Part shown: in pieces, positions 24,310 through 33,126 of the stretch
Position numbering within the stretch: the first letter of the stretch is position 1
Layout of the letters: every line of letters begins with the position of its first letter
Assembly: GCA_022819805.1 (NCBI GenBank)
Contig: JAJEGO010000005.1
Location: 1 to 41,229 of the forward strand
DNA length: 41,229 bases
From: Candidatus Dadabacteria bacterium
Lineage (GTDB): Bacteria; Desulfobacterota_D; UBA1144; Nemesobacterales; Nemesobacteraceae
Direction: 5' to 3'
Position numbers and translations under genes: made by a program
Notes under the pieces: model-generated
Seen by the model: only the letters and a program-made list of their open reading frames with translations
What the model was told of the DNA's origin: nothing
Databases searched by the model: none

Positions 24310-24558
24310 CTATTTATCTTTCAGGTAATCCAAGATTGGCTTGTTCTTAGCTATGCTCTTCGCAATAGCGGCATCAACTTCGTCGGGATCAGCAAGCTCA
24401 AAGCTTATTTTGTTCACTGCGGACGCAGGCACGAAATAACCTTCAAGCTTATTCCGGTTCAAGATGGCAACGGGTTTGCCGCCGGCTTTTTTAATCACAC
24501 TCTTGGGATCACGGAATTCGGTTAATGAAGCGGTTTTATTAGTTAACAAGTCCTCCAT
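24310..24558 (-). CDS. phd: Phd-family antitoxin of the phd-doc module
   Basis: 82 residues. The N-terminal part has the Phd/YefM pattern (SLTEFRDPKSVIKKAGGKPVAILNRNKLEGYFVPA), expected to form the DNA-binding dimer. The C-terminal third (DEVDAAIAKSIAKNKPILDYLKDK) is helical and likely wraps the Doc toxin. A strong AGGAGGT ribosome binding site is positioned just before the ATG at 24558, and a consensus-like promoter lies directly upstream. It is the first gene of the pair, with doc 2 bp downstream. Confidence 0.9.
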   Translation of the reverse strand: MEDLLTNKTASLTEFRDPKSVIKKAGGKPVAILNRNKLEGYFVPASAVNKISFELADPDEVDAAIAKSIAKNKPILDYLKDK

Positions 24559-24582
24559 AGTTACCTCCTGTCTCGTACTTCA

Positions 24583-24610
24583 AGTATACGGAACTCCGCC
24601 TAGATGTCAA
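24583..24610 (-). promoter_or_regulatory. Promoter of the phd-doc module
   Basis: On the minus strand, TTGACA (24605-24610) and TATACT (24583-24588) are spaced by 16 bases, a near-consensus housekeeping promoter. It lies 24 bp upstream of the phd ATG with AGGAGGT in between. Confidence 0.75.
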
Positions 24611-24619
24611 TTAAATATA

Positions 24620-24644
24620 TATCTAGATAGATATTTAAATATCT
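24620..24644. promoter_or_regulatory. Two adjoining AT-rich palindromes upstream of phd
   Basis: A 10-bp palindrome TATCTAGATA (24620-24629) adjoins a perfect 16-bp palindrome AGATATTTAAATATCT (24629-24644). They lie just upstream of the -35 of phd-doc and just after the stop of the gene at 24646. They could be the Phd operator or a UP-like element. A terminator role is less likely because there is no GC stem. Confidence 0.4.
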
Positions 24645-24645
24645 T

Positions 24646-25104
24646 TTAAGAAGAATCTTTCTTTTCAGCTCCGCTCTGTCCCGACTGTGGAATCCCCTCA
24701 ATTTGGATCTTCTTCGCCTTCATAATGTTTTTGCGCTTACTGAGAAAATATCTTTTATGCTTGCTGTAGCGGCCCCAGATCCTTACTCTGCCCCCGTTCT
24801 CAATGCCCTCCACAAACCCTCTGGCGTAAACGCTTATTCTTCTTTCCGGATCATCTTCGAAGAACTTAAACAGGGTGAACTTCCTTCCGTTTGCCATTCT
24901 CTTAAAGCGCAGTTCACCCACCTGCCCGTCAAGGGTGAATATTTTCCTGTCAAACTCATCCCGGGAGGAAAGAACCTGCAAGATGGTTACGGTCGGCGGT
25001 TCAAGCTCCCCTATGTCGGTATAGGCCTTGTAACCCTTCTGCTCAGCATAAGAAGAGGCAGGAAACACTAAAAAAAGCAGAAAGACGAAAAGAATTTTTC
25101 TCAT
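24646..25104 (-). CDS. Exported OB-fold-like hypothetical protein
   Basis: 152 residues with a typical signal peptide (MRKILFVFLLFLVFPASSYA, cleavage expected after AYA/SYA near residue 20), so probably periplasmic. The mature part reads as a small beta-barrel: VTILQVLSSRDEFDRKIFTLDGQVGELRF, FTLFKFFEDDPERRISVYARGF, GRVRIWGRYSKHKRYF. This is the pattern of OB-fold proteins that appear in exported form in many bacteria. No ligand or enzyme motif is visible, and the C-terminus is lysine-rich then acidic. The ATG has AGAGA just upstream. It is likely a single gene, 57 bp after the fumC stop on the same strand. Confidence 0.75.
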   Translation of the reverse strand: MRKILFVFLLFLVFPASSYAEQKGYKAYTDIGELEPPTVTILQVLSSRDEFDRKIFTLDGQVGELRFKRMANGRKFTLFKFFEDDPERRISVYARGFVEGIENGGRVRIWGRYSKHKRYFLSKRKNIMKAKKIQIEGIPQSGQSGAEKKDSS

Positions 25105-25160
25105 TCTCTAAGCCCCGGAGAATATTATACGGCCCGTGGCGGACATAAGAACCCGTGCCG

Positions 25161-26549
25161 CTACGAAACCGGCTTTGTCATCGACAGCGGGTCAAGGACC
25201 CTGTCAAGCTCCTCATCGGAGAGCACTCCTTTCTCTCTGGCGACTTCCCTCACGGTCCTTCCCGAAGCGTAAGCCTCCTTGGCAATGGCGGCCGCATTGT
25301 CATAACCTATGATCGGAGCGAGACTCGTGCACATGGCGAGGCTCTGTTCGATGGTCTCCCCGCAGCGCTCCTCATCCGCCTCTATTCCCGAAATGCACTT
25401 GTCGACAAACACGGTGGAAACCCTCGATAAAAGCCTTATCGACTGAAGAAGGTTGTCTGCCATCATCGGCATCATCACGTTAAGCTCGAAGTTCCCCGCC
25501 TGCCCCCCGACAGTTATGGCCGCGTCGTTTCCGATCACCTGGGCCGCGACCTGGGTAACCGACTCCCCGACCACCGGGTTAACCTTCCCCGGCATAATCG
25601 ACGAACCCGGCTGTATCGCGGGAAGGAGTATCTCTCCGAATCCGCAGCGCGGGCCGCTTCCAAGCCAGCGTATGTCGTTTGCTATCTTCATCAGGCTGAC
25701 CGAGACCGTCTTAAGCGCTCCGCTTGCGGAAACGACCGCATCCTTTGACGCCTGGGCCTCAAAATGGTTTTTCGCCTCCCTGAATTTCACTCCGGTAGAC
25801 TCGCTTATTCTCGCCGCCACCTTCTTTCCGAAACTCCTATGGGTGTTTATTCCGGTGCCGACCGCGGTTCCGCCTATGGCAAGCTCGGAGAGATCGTTTC
25901 TTATCCTCTTTAACCTCGAGATTCCGTGGTCAACCATGCTCGCGTACCCGCTGAACTCCTGGCCGAGCCGTATCGGGGTGGCGTCCATAAGGTGGGTGCG
26001 TCCTATCTTGACTATGTGGTCAAACTGCTTTGCTTTTTGCGAGAGCGCGTCGCGCAGATACTCAAGCGAGGGTATGAGGTCTTTTTCGATTGCCTCAAGG
26101 GAGGAAACATGCATGGCCGTGGGGATAACGTCGTTGCTTGACTGACCCATGTTCACGTGGTCGTTAGGATGCACCCGGGTCTTTGCCTTAAGTATCTCGG
26201 TTGCCCTGTTGGCTATCACCTCGTTTGTGTTCATGTTGGTCGAGGTGCCGGAACCCGTCTGAAAGACGTCGACCACGAAATGATCGTCGAGTTTCCCGTC
26301 GACAACCTCCTGCGCGGCTCTCGCTATGGCCCGCGCCGTACCCTTTTTAAGGAATCCGAGTTCTGAGTTTGTCTGCGCCGCCGCGAGTTTCACAAGACCC
26401 ATAGCCCTTATGAATTCCCTTGGAAGAGTACGGCCGCTTATGGGGAAATTCTCAACCGCCCTTGCCGTCTGGGCTCCGTAATAGGCGTCCGAGGGGACTT
26501 TCATCTTTCCCATGGAATCGGATTCCACTCTGTATTTTGTCTTAGCCAT
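25161..26549 (-). CDS. fumC: Class II fumarate hydratase
   Basis: 462 residues, oxygen-stable iron-independent fumarase that interconverts fumarate and malate in the TCA cycle, homotetrameric and cytosolic. Signatures: TGSGTSTNMNTNEVIANRA near 98-116, GQSSNDVIPTAMH near 135-147, the catalytic His region GRTHLMDATP near 185-194, GGTAVGTGIN near 230, and the flexible loop GSSIMPGKVNP near 318-328, the superfamily fingerprint with the catalytic Ser. The length fits FumC rather than aspartase by the TGTGIN and loop context, although the two families are close. GGAGGAAA precedes the ATG. It stands between the RND operon and the exported protein gene. Confidence 0.95.
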   Translation of the reverse strand: MAKTKYRVESDSMGKMKVPSDAYYGAQTARAVENFPISGRTLPREFIRAMGLVKLAAAQTNSELGFLKKGTARAIARAAQEVVDGKLDDHFVVDVFQTGSGTSTNMNTNEVIANRATEILKAKTRVHPNDHVNMGQSSNDVIPTAMHVSSLEAIEKDLIPSLEYLRDALSQKAKQFDHIVKIGRTHLMDATPIRLGQEFSGYASMVDHGISRLKRIRNDLSELAIGGTAVGTGINTHRSFGKKVAARISESTGVKFREAKNHFEAQASKDAVVSASGALKTVSVSLMKIANDIRWLGSGPRCGFGEILLPAIQPGSSIMPGKVNPVVGESVTQVAAQVIGNDAAITVGGQAGNFELNVMMPMMADNLLQSIRLLSRVSTVFVDKCISGIEADEERCGETIEQSLAMCTSLAPIIGYDNAAAIAKEAYASGRTVREVAREKGVLSDEELDRVLDPLSMTKPVS

Positions 26550-26618
26550 TTAAGGTTTCCTCCAGGTAATTGTCAATGTTCAGTCAAGAGGTTTATTATG
26601 CCACAAACAAAACCGGTT

Positions 26619-29600
26619 TCATAAGACCGAAAACCTTTTCCGGAACTCAAGCATGAGGCTGAAAACCGAAGGGATCAGAAACAGCGTGAAAACCGTGGAA
26701 AGAACCAGTCCGCCGACCACGACGCTTCCAAGGCCCTTGTAGAGCTCAGAGCCTTCTCCCGGGGCAAGCACGAGGGGGAGCATGCCGAATACGCTTGTGA
26801 GGGTGCTCATGAAAATCGGCCTTATCCTCACCCTTACCGATTCACGCACGGCAGTCTGCTCCTCCATACCCGCGCGGATGTTGTTAAGCGCCTGGTGAAC
26901 TATGAGTATGGCGTTGTTGATGACTATTCCTATGAGAATCACGAAGCCAAGCATCGTCAGTATATCAAGCGGCTGGTATGTGAACAGGTTAAGTATGAAA
27001 AGCCCGATAAACCCCCCCAAGGAGGCGAACGGAACGGTGACCAGAATAACAAGCGGGTGGAGAAAACTCTCAAAAAGAGCCGCCATGAGGAGAAACGATA
27101 TGACTACCGCCAGCAGAAAATTCCACTGAAGCGCATCTTTTGCCGTTTCGAGCTTGTCTGCGGTTCCGGCAAGAATAAAATTGGTCCGCTCGCCTACCTG
27201 GCCGCTTCCCTCGAGCACGGAGATTATATCGGAGTTAACGGTCTCGATCGCCTCTTCAAGCGTAACTTCCTCGGGAGGGGTTATCTGTATCGTTATCACC
27301 CTCTGCCTTTCGTAGTGATTTATCTGTTCCGGGCCGTTCTCAAGACTTACTCTGGCGACCGCTCCCACAGTAACCACCTGCCCGCTTGGAGAAGTGATCA
27401 TTATGTTTTCTATGTCCTGCGTTCTCTCGGAGAAATCCTGCCGCGCCCGCAGAACTATGTCGATCTCCTGCCCTTCGAGGTTAAACTCGCCTGCCTCAAC
27501 ACCGTCTATAAGGGACCTCACGGTAAACCCAAGCTCGCTGTTTGTGATCCCGACCCGGGAAGCAGCTTCCCGCTCGGTAACGATGCGGATCTCCGGGTTT
27601 CCGAGATCAAGGCTCGGAATCGGCCTTACCTGGGCCCCGGGAATGCTCTCCATGGACATGAAAAACACGCTTCTCGCGGTCCTCAGTATCTCTTCGAGAT
27701 CATCCCCCGTAACGTGGACGTCTATTGACCTCCCCTCTCCTATGTTAGCGTTAAAGATGCTCGGCTGAATTATTACGCCGAAGGTCCCCGGAATTTTGGA
27801 TACAGTCTCTTGAAGAACGGGAAAAAGCTCTTTGAGGTCCTTTCTTTTCTCGGCGACCGCGCCCATGAAAATCTGCTTCCCTCTCGCGACGTAGAAGAAG
27901 TTCTTTATCCGGGGAAGGTCCCTCTCAGCCGAGGTCCTCTCGTTTATGTAGGGCTCGAGATCCGCCTCGATCTGTTTTCCGATGGCGGTATATTCCTCGA
28001 AATTGTATCCGGGAGGCGGGATAAGTATCCCGAAAAACAGGTTTCTGTTTCCCGTGGGCAGATACTCGGTCTTGGGGAAAACGGCGATTATCAGCAGTAT
28101 GGATAAAAGGGTGAAGGAACCCACCAGGATCGCCCTCTTCCGAACGCTTGTCATTATCCGCTCGGTGAAGTCGTTTATGAACCCCGACACCTTGCCCGAG
28201 AAGACAAGCAGCCGCGACATGAGTTTAAGGCGCTCAAGACCTTCTGCGCCCTTTGCGGAGAGGTACTTTGAGGACGCAGACGGAATGACGGTTATGGAAA
28301 CAAGAAGGCTAAGTATGACGGAGACGCTTATCGCTATGGCTATGTCCCGAAACAGCTGTCCGGTCTGTTCCTGGATGAATATAATGGGAATAAACACCGC
28401 GGCTGTGGTGAGGGTGCTCGCAAGCACCGCTCCCCAGACCTCGGTCGTGCCGTCATAGGCCGCCTGGACCCTTGATTTTCCCATCTGCATGTGACGGTAT
28501 ATGTTTTCAAGGACCACGATGGAGTTGTCTATGACCATGCCGACGGCGAAACTCATCCCCGCGAGGCTCACCACGTTTATCGTACGACCGAGCGCCTCAA
28601 AGACTATGAACGTTCCTATGACGCTTGACGGTATCGCAATTCCCACGATCATCGTGCTGCTCGCGCTTCTCAAGAAAAGAAGAAGAACCGCTATAGCGAG
28701 CACGCCGCCTATAATAAGATTGCCCCTCACAAGCTTTATCGCGTTTTTTATGTACCCGGTCTCCTCGTAAACGTTGAAAAGGTATAGTCCGTTATCCTTG
28801 AGAACACCCGCGTTTAGTTCCTCCACGGCCGCGAAGACGGCTTCCTTAACCTCTATTGAGTTAGCGCCACTCTCGCGAAGCACGTTAACGGCGATACAGG
28901 GCTCTCCGTTCTGCCTTACGGTGTAGTCTGGATCTTCGTATCCGAGGCGGACAGTGGCAACGTCTCTTAGGTAAACAGGAAGGCCGCTTTGCGCGGTGGC
29001 CACTACTATGTTTCCTATATCACGCGTGGTCCTGTACTCCCCGACGGTCCTGACGAGATACTGTCTTTTGCCCTCATCAAATGAGCCGGCGCTGAAATTC
29101 TCATTCTCCCTGTCAATGGAAGCGGCAAGCTCGGCTATGGTGATATCTCTTTTTGCAAGCGCGGCGGGGTCGAAAAGAACCTCTATGCGGCGTTCCCTTC
29201 CGCCGAACACGTTTGAAGCTCCCACTCCGGGAACCCTCTCAAGCCTGGTGCGGATTGTGTCGTCGGCGAAATCGTAATAGAAGTTTATATCCGTGGGATT
29301 GTCGGCAAGGGGCTTCAGAATAAACCACCCCATGGCATTTGCCCTTGGGTCGACCGTGGTTATTACGGGTCTGTCTACCTCGTCAGGATATTCCTTTACC
29401 TGGTCAAGCCTGTTCGATACCTTGACCACCTTGGAGTCAATGTCGGCGCCGGTTTCAAACTCGAGTATTACCTCGGACGAATTCTCGGAACTTTCGCTGT
29501 CAAGTCTCCTGAGACCCGTTATTCCCCGAAGCTCGTCTTCCTGCTCGTTTACTACCTCGCTTTCGACCTCAAAGGGGCTCGCCCCCCTCCAGAAAGTGCT

Positions 29601-29741
29601 CACCGTAACCCTGAGCGTCTCAACATCGGGAGTGAGCTGAACGGGGATCCTGAAAATCGAGATGGCCCCGAAAATAACTATGAAGATGACGCCTACGGCG
29701 ACGGTCACGGGGTTCTTTATAGAGGTCTCGACAAGCTTCAT
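26619..29741 (-). CDS. RND multidrug/efflux transporter, inner-membrane subunit (AcrB/HAE1-like)
   Basis: 1040-residue proton-driven pump with the duplicated RND layout: TM1 at the N-terminus (PVTVAVGVIFIVIFGAISIF), a large periplasmic loop to about 330, TM2-6, a second loop, and TM7-12. The first-half conserved block is GMSFAVGMVIDNSIVVLENIYRH. In AcrB the equivalent is a double Asp (D407-D408); here the second position is Asn, a variant common in HAE1-like pumps outside the enterobacterial group. The exported compound is unknown. It overlaps the upstream adaptor gene by 4 bp. No outer-membrane TolC-type partner is encoded nearby, so one must be supplied from elsewhere. Confidence 0.94.
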   Translation of the reverse strand: MKLVETSIKNPVTVAVGVIFIVIFGAISIFRIPVQLTPDVETLRVTVSTFWRGASPFEVESEVVNEQEDELRGITGLRRLDSESSENSSEVILEFETGADIDSKVVKVSNRLDQVKEYPDEVDRPVITTVDPRANAMGWFILKPLADNPTDINFYYDFADDTIRTRLERVPGVGASNVFGGRERRIEVLFDPAALAKRDITIAELAASIDRENENFSAGSFDEGKRQYLVRTVGEYRTTRDIGNIVVATAQSGLPVYLRDVATVRLGYEDPDYTVRQNGEPCIAVNVLRESGANSIEVKEAVFAAVEELNAGVLKDNGLYLFNVYEETGYIKNAIKLVRGNLIIGGVLAIAVLLLFLRSASSTMIVGIAIPSSVIGTFIVFEALGRTINVVSLAGMSFAVGMVIDNSIVVLENIYRHMQMGKSRVQAAYDGTTEVWGAVLASTLTTAAVFIPIIFIQEQTGQLFRDIAIAISVSVILSLLVSITVIPSASSKYLSAKGAEGLERLKLMSRLLVFSGKVSGFINDFTERIMTSVRKRAILVGSFTLLSILLIIAVFPKTEYLPTGNRNLFFGILIPPPGYNFEEYTAIGKQIEADLEPYINERTSAERDLPRIKNFFYVARGKQIFMGAVAEKRKDLKELFPVLQETVSKIPGTFGVIIQPSIFNANIGEGRSIDVHVTGDDLEEILRTARSVFFMSMESIPGAQVRPIPSLDLGNPEIRIVTEREAASRVGITNSELGFTVRSLIDGVEAGEFNLEGQEIDIVLRARQDFSERTQDIENIMITSPSGQVVTVGAVARVSLENGPEQINHYERQRVITIQITPPEEVTLEEAIETVNSDIISVLEGSGQVGERTNFILAGTADKLETAKDALQWNFLLAVVISFLLMAALFESFLHPLVILVTVPFASLGGFIGLFILNLFTYQPLDILTMLGFVILIGIVINNAILIVHQALNNIRAGMEEQTAVRESVRVRIRPIFMSTLTSVFGMLPLVLAPGEGSELYKGLGSVVVGGLVLSTVFTLFLIPSVFSLMLEFRKRFSVL

Positions 29742-30799
29742 TGCTCTATGGTGTCAGCGATTCTGACTTTCTGCATGGGCCTGAGTCTCTCGTTTCCTCT
29801 TACGACCACGCTCTCGCCGCCCCTTACGTCCCCCTCTACGTGCACGAATCCCTCATACCAGCCCTTCTTCTCTACCGGCACCGGATGCGCAAGACCTTCT
29901 CTCACGGCAAAAACCGTAGCGCCCTGGGGGGAACTTACTATGGAGTCTTTCGGGACAAGCTTTATTTTCTCGGTCTCGCCGATCCTTACCATGATTACGG
30001 CGGAAGCCGAGGATTTTATCGCATGATCGGGATTCTCAAGCACTACCCTTACCGGAAAAGACACGGCTCTGGGATCCGCGTCGGGAATGATCGAGGAGAT
30101 TTTTCCGGGAACGGTCAGCCGACTGTGGGAGGGCAGTATAACCTCGACCTCCATACCCTCTTTTATGTCGTCTATGTACCTCTCGGGCACCCCCGCCATC
30201 ACCTCTATCGTGTCTATGTCCACAAAGGAGACCACCTGGTCCCCGATACCGAGCCACTGCCCCGCTTCGGCGTGGTGCTTGGTCACGTAGCCGTTATAGG
30301 GAGCGGCGATTTTCGACGCCGCGAGATCGTACTCGGCGATCTCGATGCGGCTTTCAAGACTAAGAAGCCCGGCCCGGTCGGACTCTCTCTGGGTGCTTGC
30401 CCTGTCAAAATCTCCGTCGGAAATAATGCCCTTGTCGTAAAGCTCTTCCATCCTCGCGAAGTCTTTTTCCGAAAGCTCGGCCTTCGCCAAGGCTTCTTTC
30501 CTTTCGTTTTTAAGCTGCTCGAGAGCAAGGCGGATCTTGTCGTTCTTTATCTCGGCAAGGGTCTCGCCCTTCTTTACGTACTGGCCTTCCTCGGCATTCA
30601 TTTTCCCGACCACCCCTTCGACCTCGCTTGATATGACGGATTTTCTGGCGGGAAACGTCGCCCCGACAAGCCTAAGGGGTTTTTTCACCTCTCTCTCGAC
30701 GACCGGGGATACCACCACGGGAGCGTCGGGGGGCTGGGCAAGGGAGATCCCGGGAAAAAGAAAAAAAGATAAAAAAAGCAGAAACACTTTTGTTCGCAT
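29738..30799 (-). CDS. RND efflux periplasmic adaptor subunit (membrane fusion protein)
   Basis: 353 residues from ATG 30799, chosen because it begins a clear signal peptide (MRTKVFLLFLSFFLFPGISLAQ). The frame extends to 30862 but without signal character. Layout: N-terminal beta/lipoyl half (VVGKMNAEEGQYVKKGETLAEI), alpha-helical hairpin with coiled-coil composition (ALEQLKNERKEALAKAELSEKDFARMEELYDKG), second lipoyl half (KIAAPYNGYVTKHHAEAGQWLGIGD), beta-barrel and membrane-proximal domains. The hairpin is short, like the RND adaptor type. It bridges the pump to an outer-membrane channel. It is the first gene of the two-gene operon, and its stop overlaps the pump start. Confidence 0.93.
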   Translation of the reverse strand: MRTKVFLLFLSFFLFPGISLAQPPDAPVVVSPVVEREVKKPLRLVGATFPARKSVISSEVEGVVGKMNAEEGQYVKKGETLAEIKNDKIRLALEQLKNERKEALAKAELSEKDFARMEELYDKGIISDGDFDRASTQRESDRAGLLSLESRIEIAEYDLAASKIAAPYNGYVTKHHAEAGQWLGIGDQVVSFVDIDTIEVMAGVPERYIDDIKEGMEVEVILPSHSRLTVPGKISSIIPDADPRAVSFPVRVVLENPDHAIKSSASAVIMVRIGETEKIKLVPKDSIVSSPQGATVFAVREGLAHPVPVEKKGWYEGFVHVEGDVRGGESVVVRGNERLRPMQKVRIADTIEQ

Positions 30800-31026
30800 A
30801 ATCAAAGCTTTTCTCCCTTGCCGGAACATACTGTTCAGGATAACCGTAAAAAACCCGCACACGTCACATCAAGAGGCGCGGTACGGCGTCGGCACGTTTT
30901 GAGATCTCCCAAATTATACACAAACAAACGGCCAGTACTTACAGATGAAAAACATCCGCGGTCTTCTTCTTGTATTATTATAAATTGTTATTACCTTATA
31001 GGCATACAACCCCCAAGGAGATTAAA

Positions 31027-31359
31027 ATGGCATCCGAAAACATAGTCGAGGTAGTAGATTCCGCGTTCGATAAGGAAGTAATGGAGAGCGAAGTCCCCGT
31101 TCTGGTCGACTTCTGGGCCCCCTGGTGCGGTCCCTGCAGGGCTCTCTCGCCCGTCATCGAGGAGATCTCCAATGACTACGAGGGCACCGTCAAGGTAGGC
31201 AAGGTGAATGTGGACGAGAATCCCGAGACTACCATGAAATTCAGCATAAGAAGCATCCCTACCCTGATAGTTTTTAAAAACGGCGAGGTCGCCGAGCAGA
31301 TAGTCGGCGCCGTCCCGAAAAGCGAAATAGAAAAGGTACTGAACAAGACCCTGGACTGA
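31027..31359 (+). CDS. trxA: Thioredoxin
   Basis: 110-residue disulfide reductase. The ATG at 31027 (MASENIVEV) is chosen over an upstream frame extension because CCAAGGAG precedes it and it gives the normal family length. The active site is in VDFWAPWCGPCRALSP, near residues 25-40, with the classical WCGPC. The cis-Pro loop is SIRSIPTLIVFKNGE, followed by EQIVGAVPKSEIE. It has no signal peptide, so it acts in the cytosol. It is divergent from the RND operon and probably co-transcribed with the GYD gene 26 bp downstream. Confidence 0.96.
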   Translation: MASENIVEVVDSAFDKEVMESEVPVLVDFWAPWCGPCRALSPVIEEISNDYEGTVKVGKVNVDENPETTMKFSIRSIPTLIVFKNGEVAEQIVGAVPKSEIEKVLNKTLD

Positions 31360-31385
31360 CACATCCCGGGCGCAGGCGCGAAAAA

Positions 31386-31676
31386 ATGGGCAAATACATC
31401 ATGCTTAGCAACCTTACCGACGAGGGCAGAAGGACCATAAAGATGAGGCCCGAGAGGATAAACGAGGTTAACAGGGAGCTTGAGGAAATGGGCGCCAAGG
31501 TAGAAGCCCAGTACGCGGCGCTCGGCCCCTATGACTTCGTTAACATAGTGGAAGCCCCGGATAACGAAACAATCACGAAAATCGTAATAGAACTCGGTTC
31601 AAGGGGCACTGTCCACATAGAAACCCTGGCCGCAATCCCCATCGGCGAATTCGAAGAAAAGCTTATAAACGAATAG
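31386..31676 (+). CDS. GYD-domain protein
   Basis: 96 residues, matching the small GYD family (named for a Gly-Tyr-Asp motif), which has a ferredoxin-like alpha/beta fold and no agreed function. Features seen: MGKYIMLSNLTDEGRRTIK at the start, EEMGAKVEAQYAALGPYDFVNIVEAPD in the middle (here GPYD in place of GYD), and RGTVHIETLAAIPIGEFE at the end. It has no signal peptide. It is immediately downstream of thioredoxin, which suggests but does not prove a shared role. Confidence 0.82.
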   Translation: MGKYIMLSNLTDEGRRTIKMRPERINEVNRELEEMGAKVEAQYAALGPYDFVNIVEAPDNETITKIVIELGSRGTVHIETLAAIPIGEFEEKLINE

Positions 31677-31742
31677 TCCCTCCCTTCCCAAGGCATTAAA
31701 CAACAATAAACTTTTCACCGATAAGTAAATCATCGTAAAAAA

Positions 31743-31774
31743 CTGAACGGTTCAGGTCCGTTTTGGTATATAAT
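31743..31774 (+). promoter_or_regulatory. Palindrome plus -10 element upstream of the binding-protein gene
   Basis: A perfect 13-bp palindrome CTGAACGGTTCAG (31743-31755) is followed 13 bases later by TATAAT (31769-31774). No good -35 is seen at the usual distance, which would fit an activator bound at the palindrome. The gene start is 68 bp further on. Confidence 0.4.
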
Positions 31775-31842
31775 CGTAGAGAACATCGGCGGATCGAAGA
31801 TTCGGTGATGGCAATACACATTTCAATTGGAGGTATACGGCT

Positions 31843-33126
31843 GTGGAAAGGCTAAGTATTTTGGGTTCTGTCCTGCTTTTGGTTTTTATTGGAATATTCT
31901 CTTCGGGGTGTCCTGACGACGGGGAGGATGAGGCAAAAGTTGATTGCGCGGAGGTTTTCTGCATAGGAACACTCCTGTCTGAAGGCGAAGATTTTAACGC
32001 GGCTCTTATAGAGGCCGTGAATCTCGCAAAAGGCGACATCAACAAGGCTGGGGGAAATATAGAGATCATAAGTGGAAACTCTTACCAGGCGGGAGCGGAA
32101 GCGGGCGAAGCGGCCGCAAGCGTGAGGAGGCTCCTTGAAATGGGCGTCGGCGGCATAGTAGGACCTTCATACTCCTCAGACTCCGTGGAGGTTTTTCCTG
32201 TTCTGGTCGAAAACGAAATGGTCGCCATTTCGCCCTCGGCCACTTCTCCTACACTTACCGATATGAACAAGGAACTCGTGGACGGTGGAAACCAGCATTT
32301 TTTCTTCAGAGTGTCCCCCTCTGACCTCTTCCAGGCGCCGATACTGGCGAAGCAGACTCAGGGCAAGACTATTATAGTGAATCGTGTTGACCCGTGGGGA
32401 ACAGCCCTTGCGAGACTCGTCAAAGAAGAAATAGAGGCTGACGGCAGGCAGGTCGAGGTCGTCAGCTATGACCCCGCCGATTTTTCGGATGACGCCATGG
32501 TTTCGGAGTCGGCCGCCGCCGTGGTCTCACGTGTTGAGGCGGAAATACAGGATGTAGAATCCATAGTGCTATTTGTTTTTGACGAGGGCGGAGAAATAAT
32601 CAGAGGTCTGCTGGATTCTTCAGTAATTCCCCCGGGAACCGGATATTACGTTGGGGACGGACTCGTGTTTAGTGTCAGTCTTTTTCCGCATGTGGATGAG
32701 GAAAACGGTGAAATTGAGGGATTCAAGCAGGTAATTTCGACTCCGCCTCCGGGCAAAAGGCTTGAAGAATTTAAAGAACGGTTTAACTTCGGTGACTTTG
32801 CCGCGCACGCCTACGACACGGTGGTCGTACTCAGTCTCGCGGCCTTAAGCGCCGGAAGCAACAACCCTTCCGATTATGTCTCTGAAATCCAGGGGGTCAC
32901 GAGAGGTGGAGCGAAATGCCACAGTTACGCCACCTGCGCCGCGGCGCTTACCGATGAAACCATGGTTAACGACGACATTGACTACGAGGGGCTTTCGGGT
33001 CCGATCGAGCTTAATGAAAATGGAGACATAACGGACGGACTCTACGTGGTTGACACATACGACGCTCAGGGTGTACCGCAAAAAACATATTTTAATTTTC
33101 AAGGCGAAGAAGTGGACCCGAATTAA
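31843..33126 (+). CDS. Leu/Ile/Val-type periplasmic binding lipoprotein (type I fold)
   Basis: 427 residues from GTG 31843, preceded by GGAGG nine bases upstream. The signal ends in lipobox FSSGC, so it is a lipoprotein. The type I periplasmic-binding fold of branched-chain amino acid or amide transporters is visible: FCIGTLLSEGEDFNAALIEAVNLAKGDIN, GVGGIVGPSYSSDSVEVFPV, VAISPSATSPTLTD, TIIVNRVDPWGTALARLVKEEI, FAAHAYDTVVVLSLAAL. Extra Cys residues near the start of the mature part and around KCHSYATCAAALT may form disulfides. No permease or ATPase is nearby, so it is either an orphan subunit of a distant transporter or a sensor. The ligand is unknown. Confidence 0.85.
   Translation: MERLSILGSVLLLVFIGIFSSGCPDDGEDEAKVDCAEVFCIGTLLSEGEDFNAALIEAVNLAKGDINKAGGNIEIISGNSYQAGAEAGEAAASVRRLLEMGVGGIVGPSYSSDSVEVFPVLVENEMVAISPSATSPTLTDMNKELVDGGNQHFFFRVSPSDLFQAPILAKQTQGKTIIVNRVDPWGTALARLVKEEIEADGRQVEVVSYDPADFSDDAMVSESAAAVVSRVEAEIQDVESIVLFVFDEGGEIIRGLLDSSVIPPGTGYYVGDGLVFSVSLFPHVDEENGEIEGFKQVISTPPPGKRLEEFKERFNFGDFAAHAYDTVVVLSLAALSAGSNNPSDYVSEIQGVTRGGAKCHSYATCAAALTDETMVNDDIDYEGLSGPIELNENGDITDGLYVVDTYDAQGVPQKTYFNFQGEEVDPN

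Noticed and set aside
30900-31026. Promoter for thioredoxin in the AT-rich stretch near 30970
   Set aside because: Several TATTAT/TATAAA-like hexamers are present but none pairs with a convincing -35, so no single site can be chosen.
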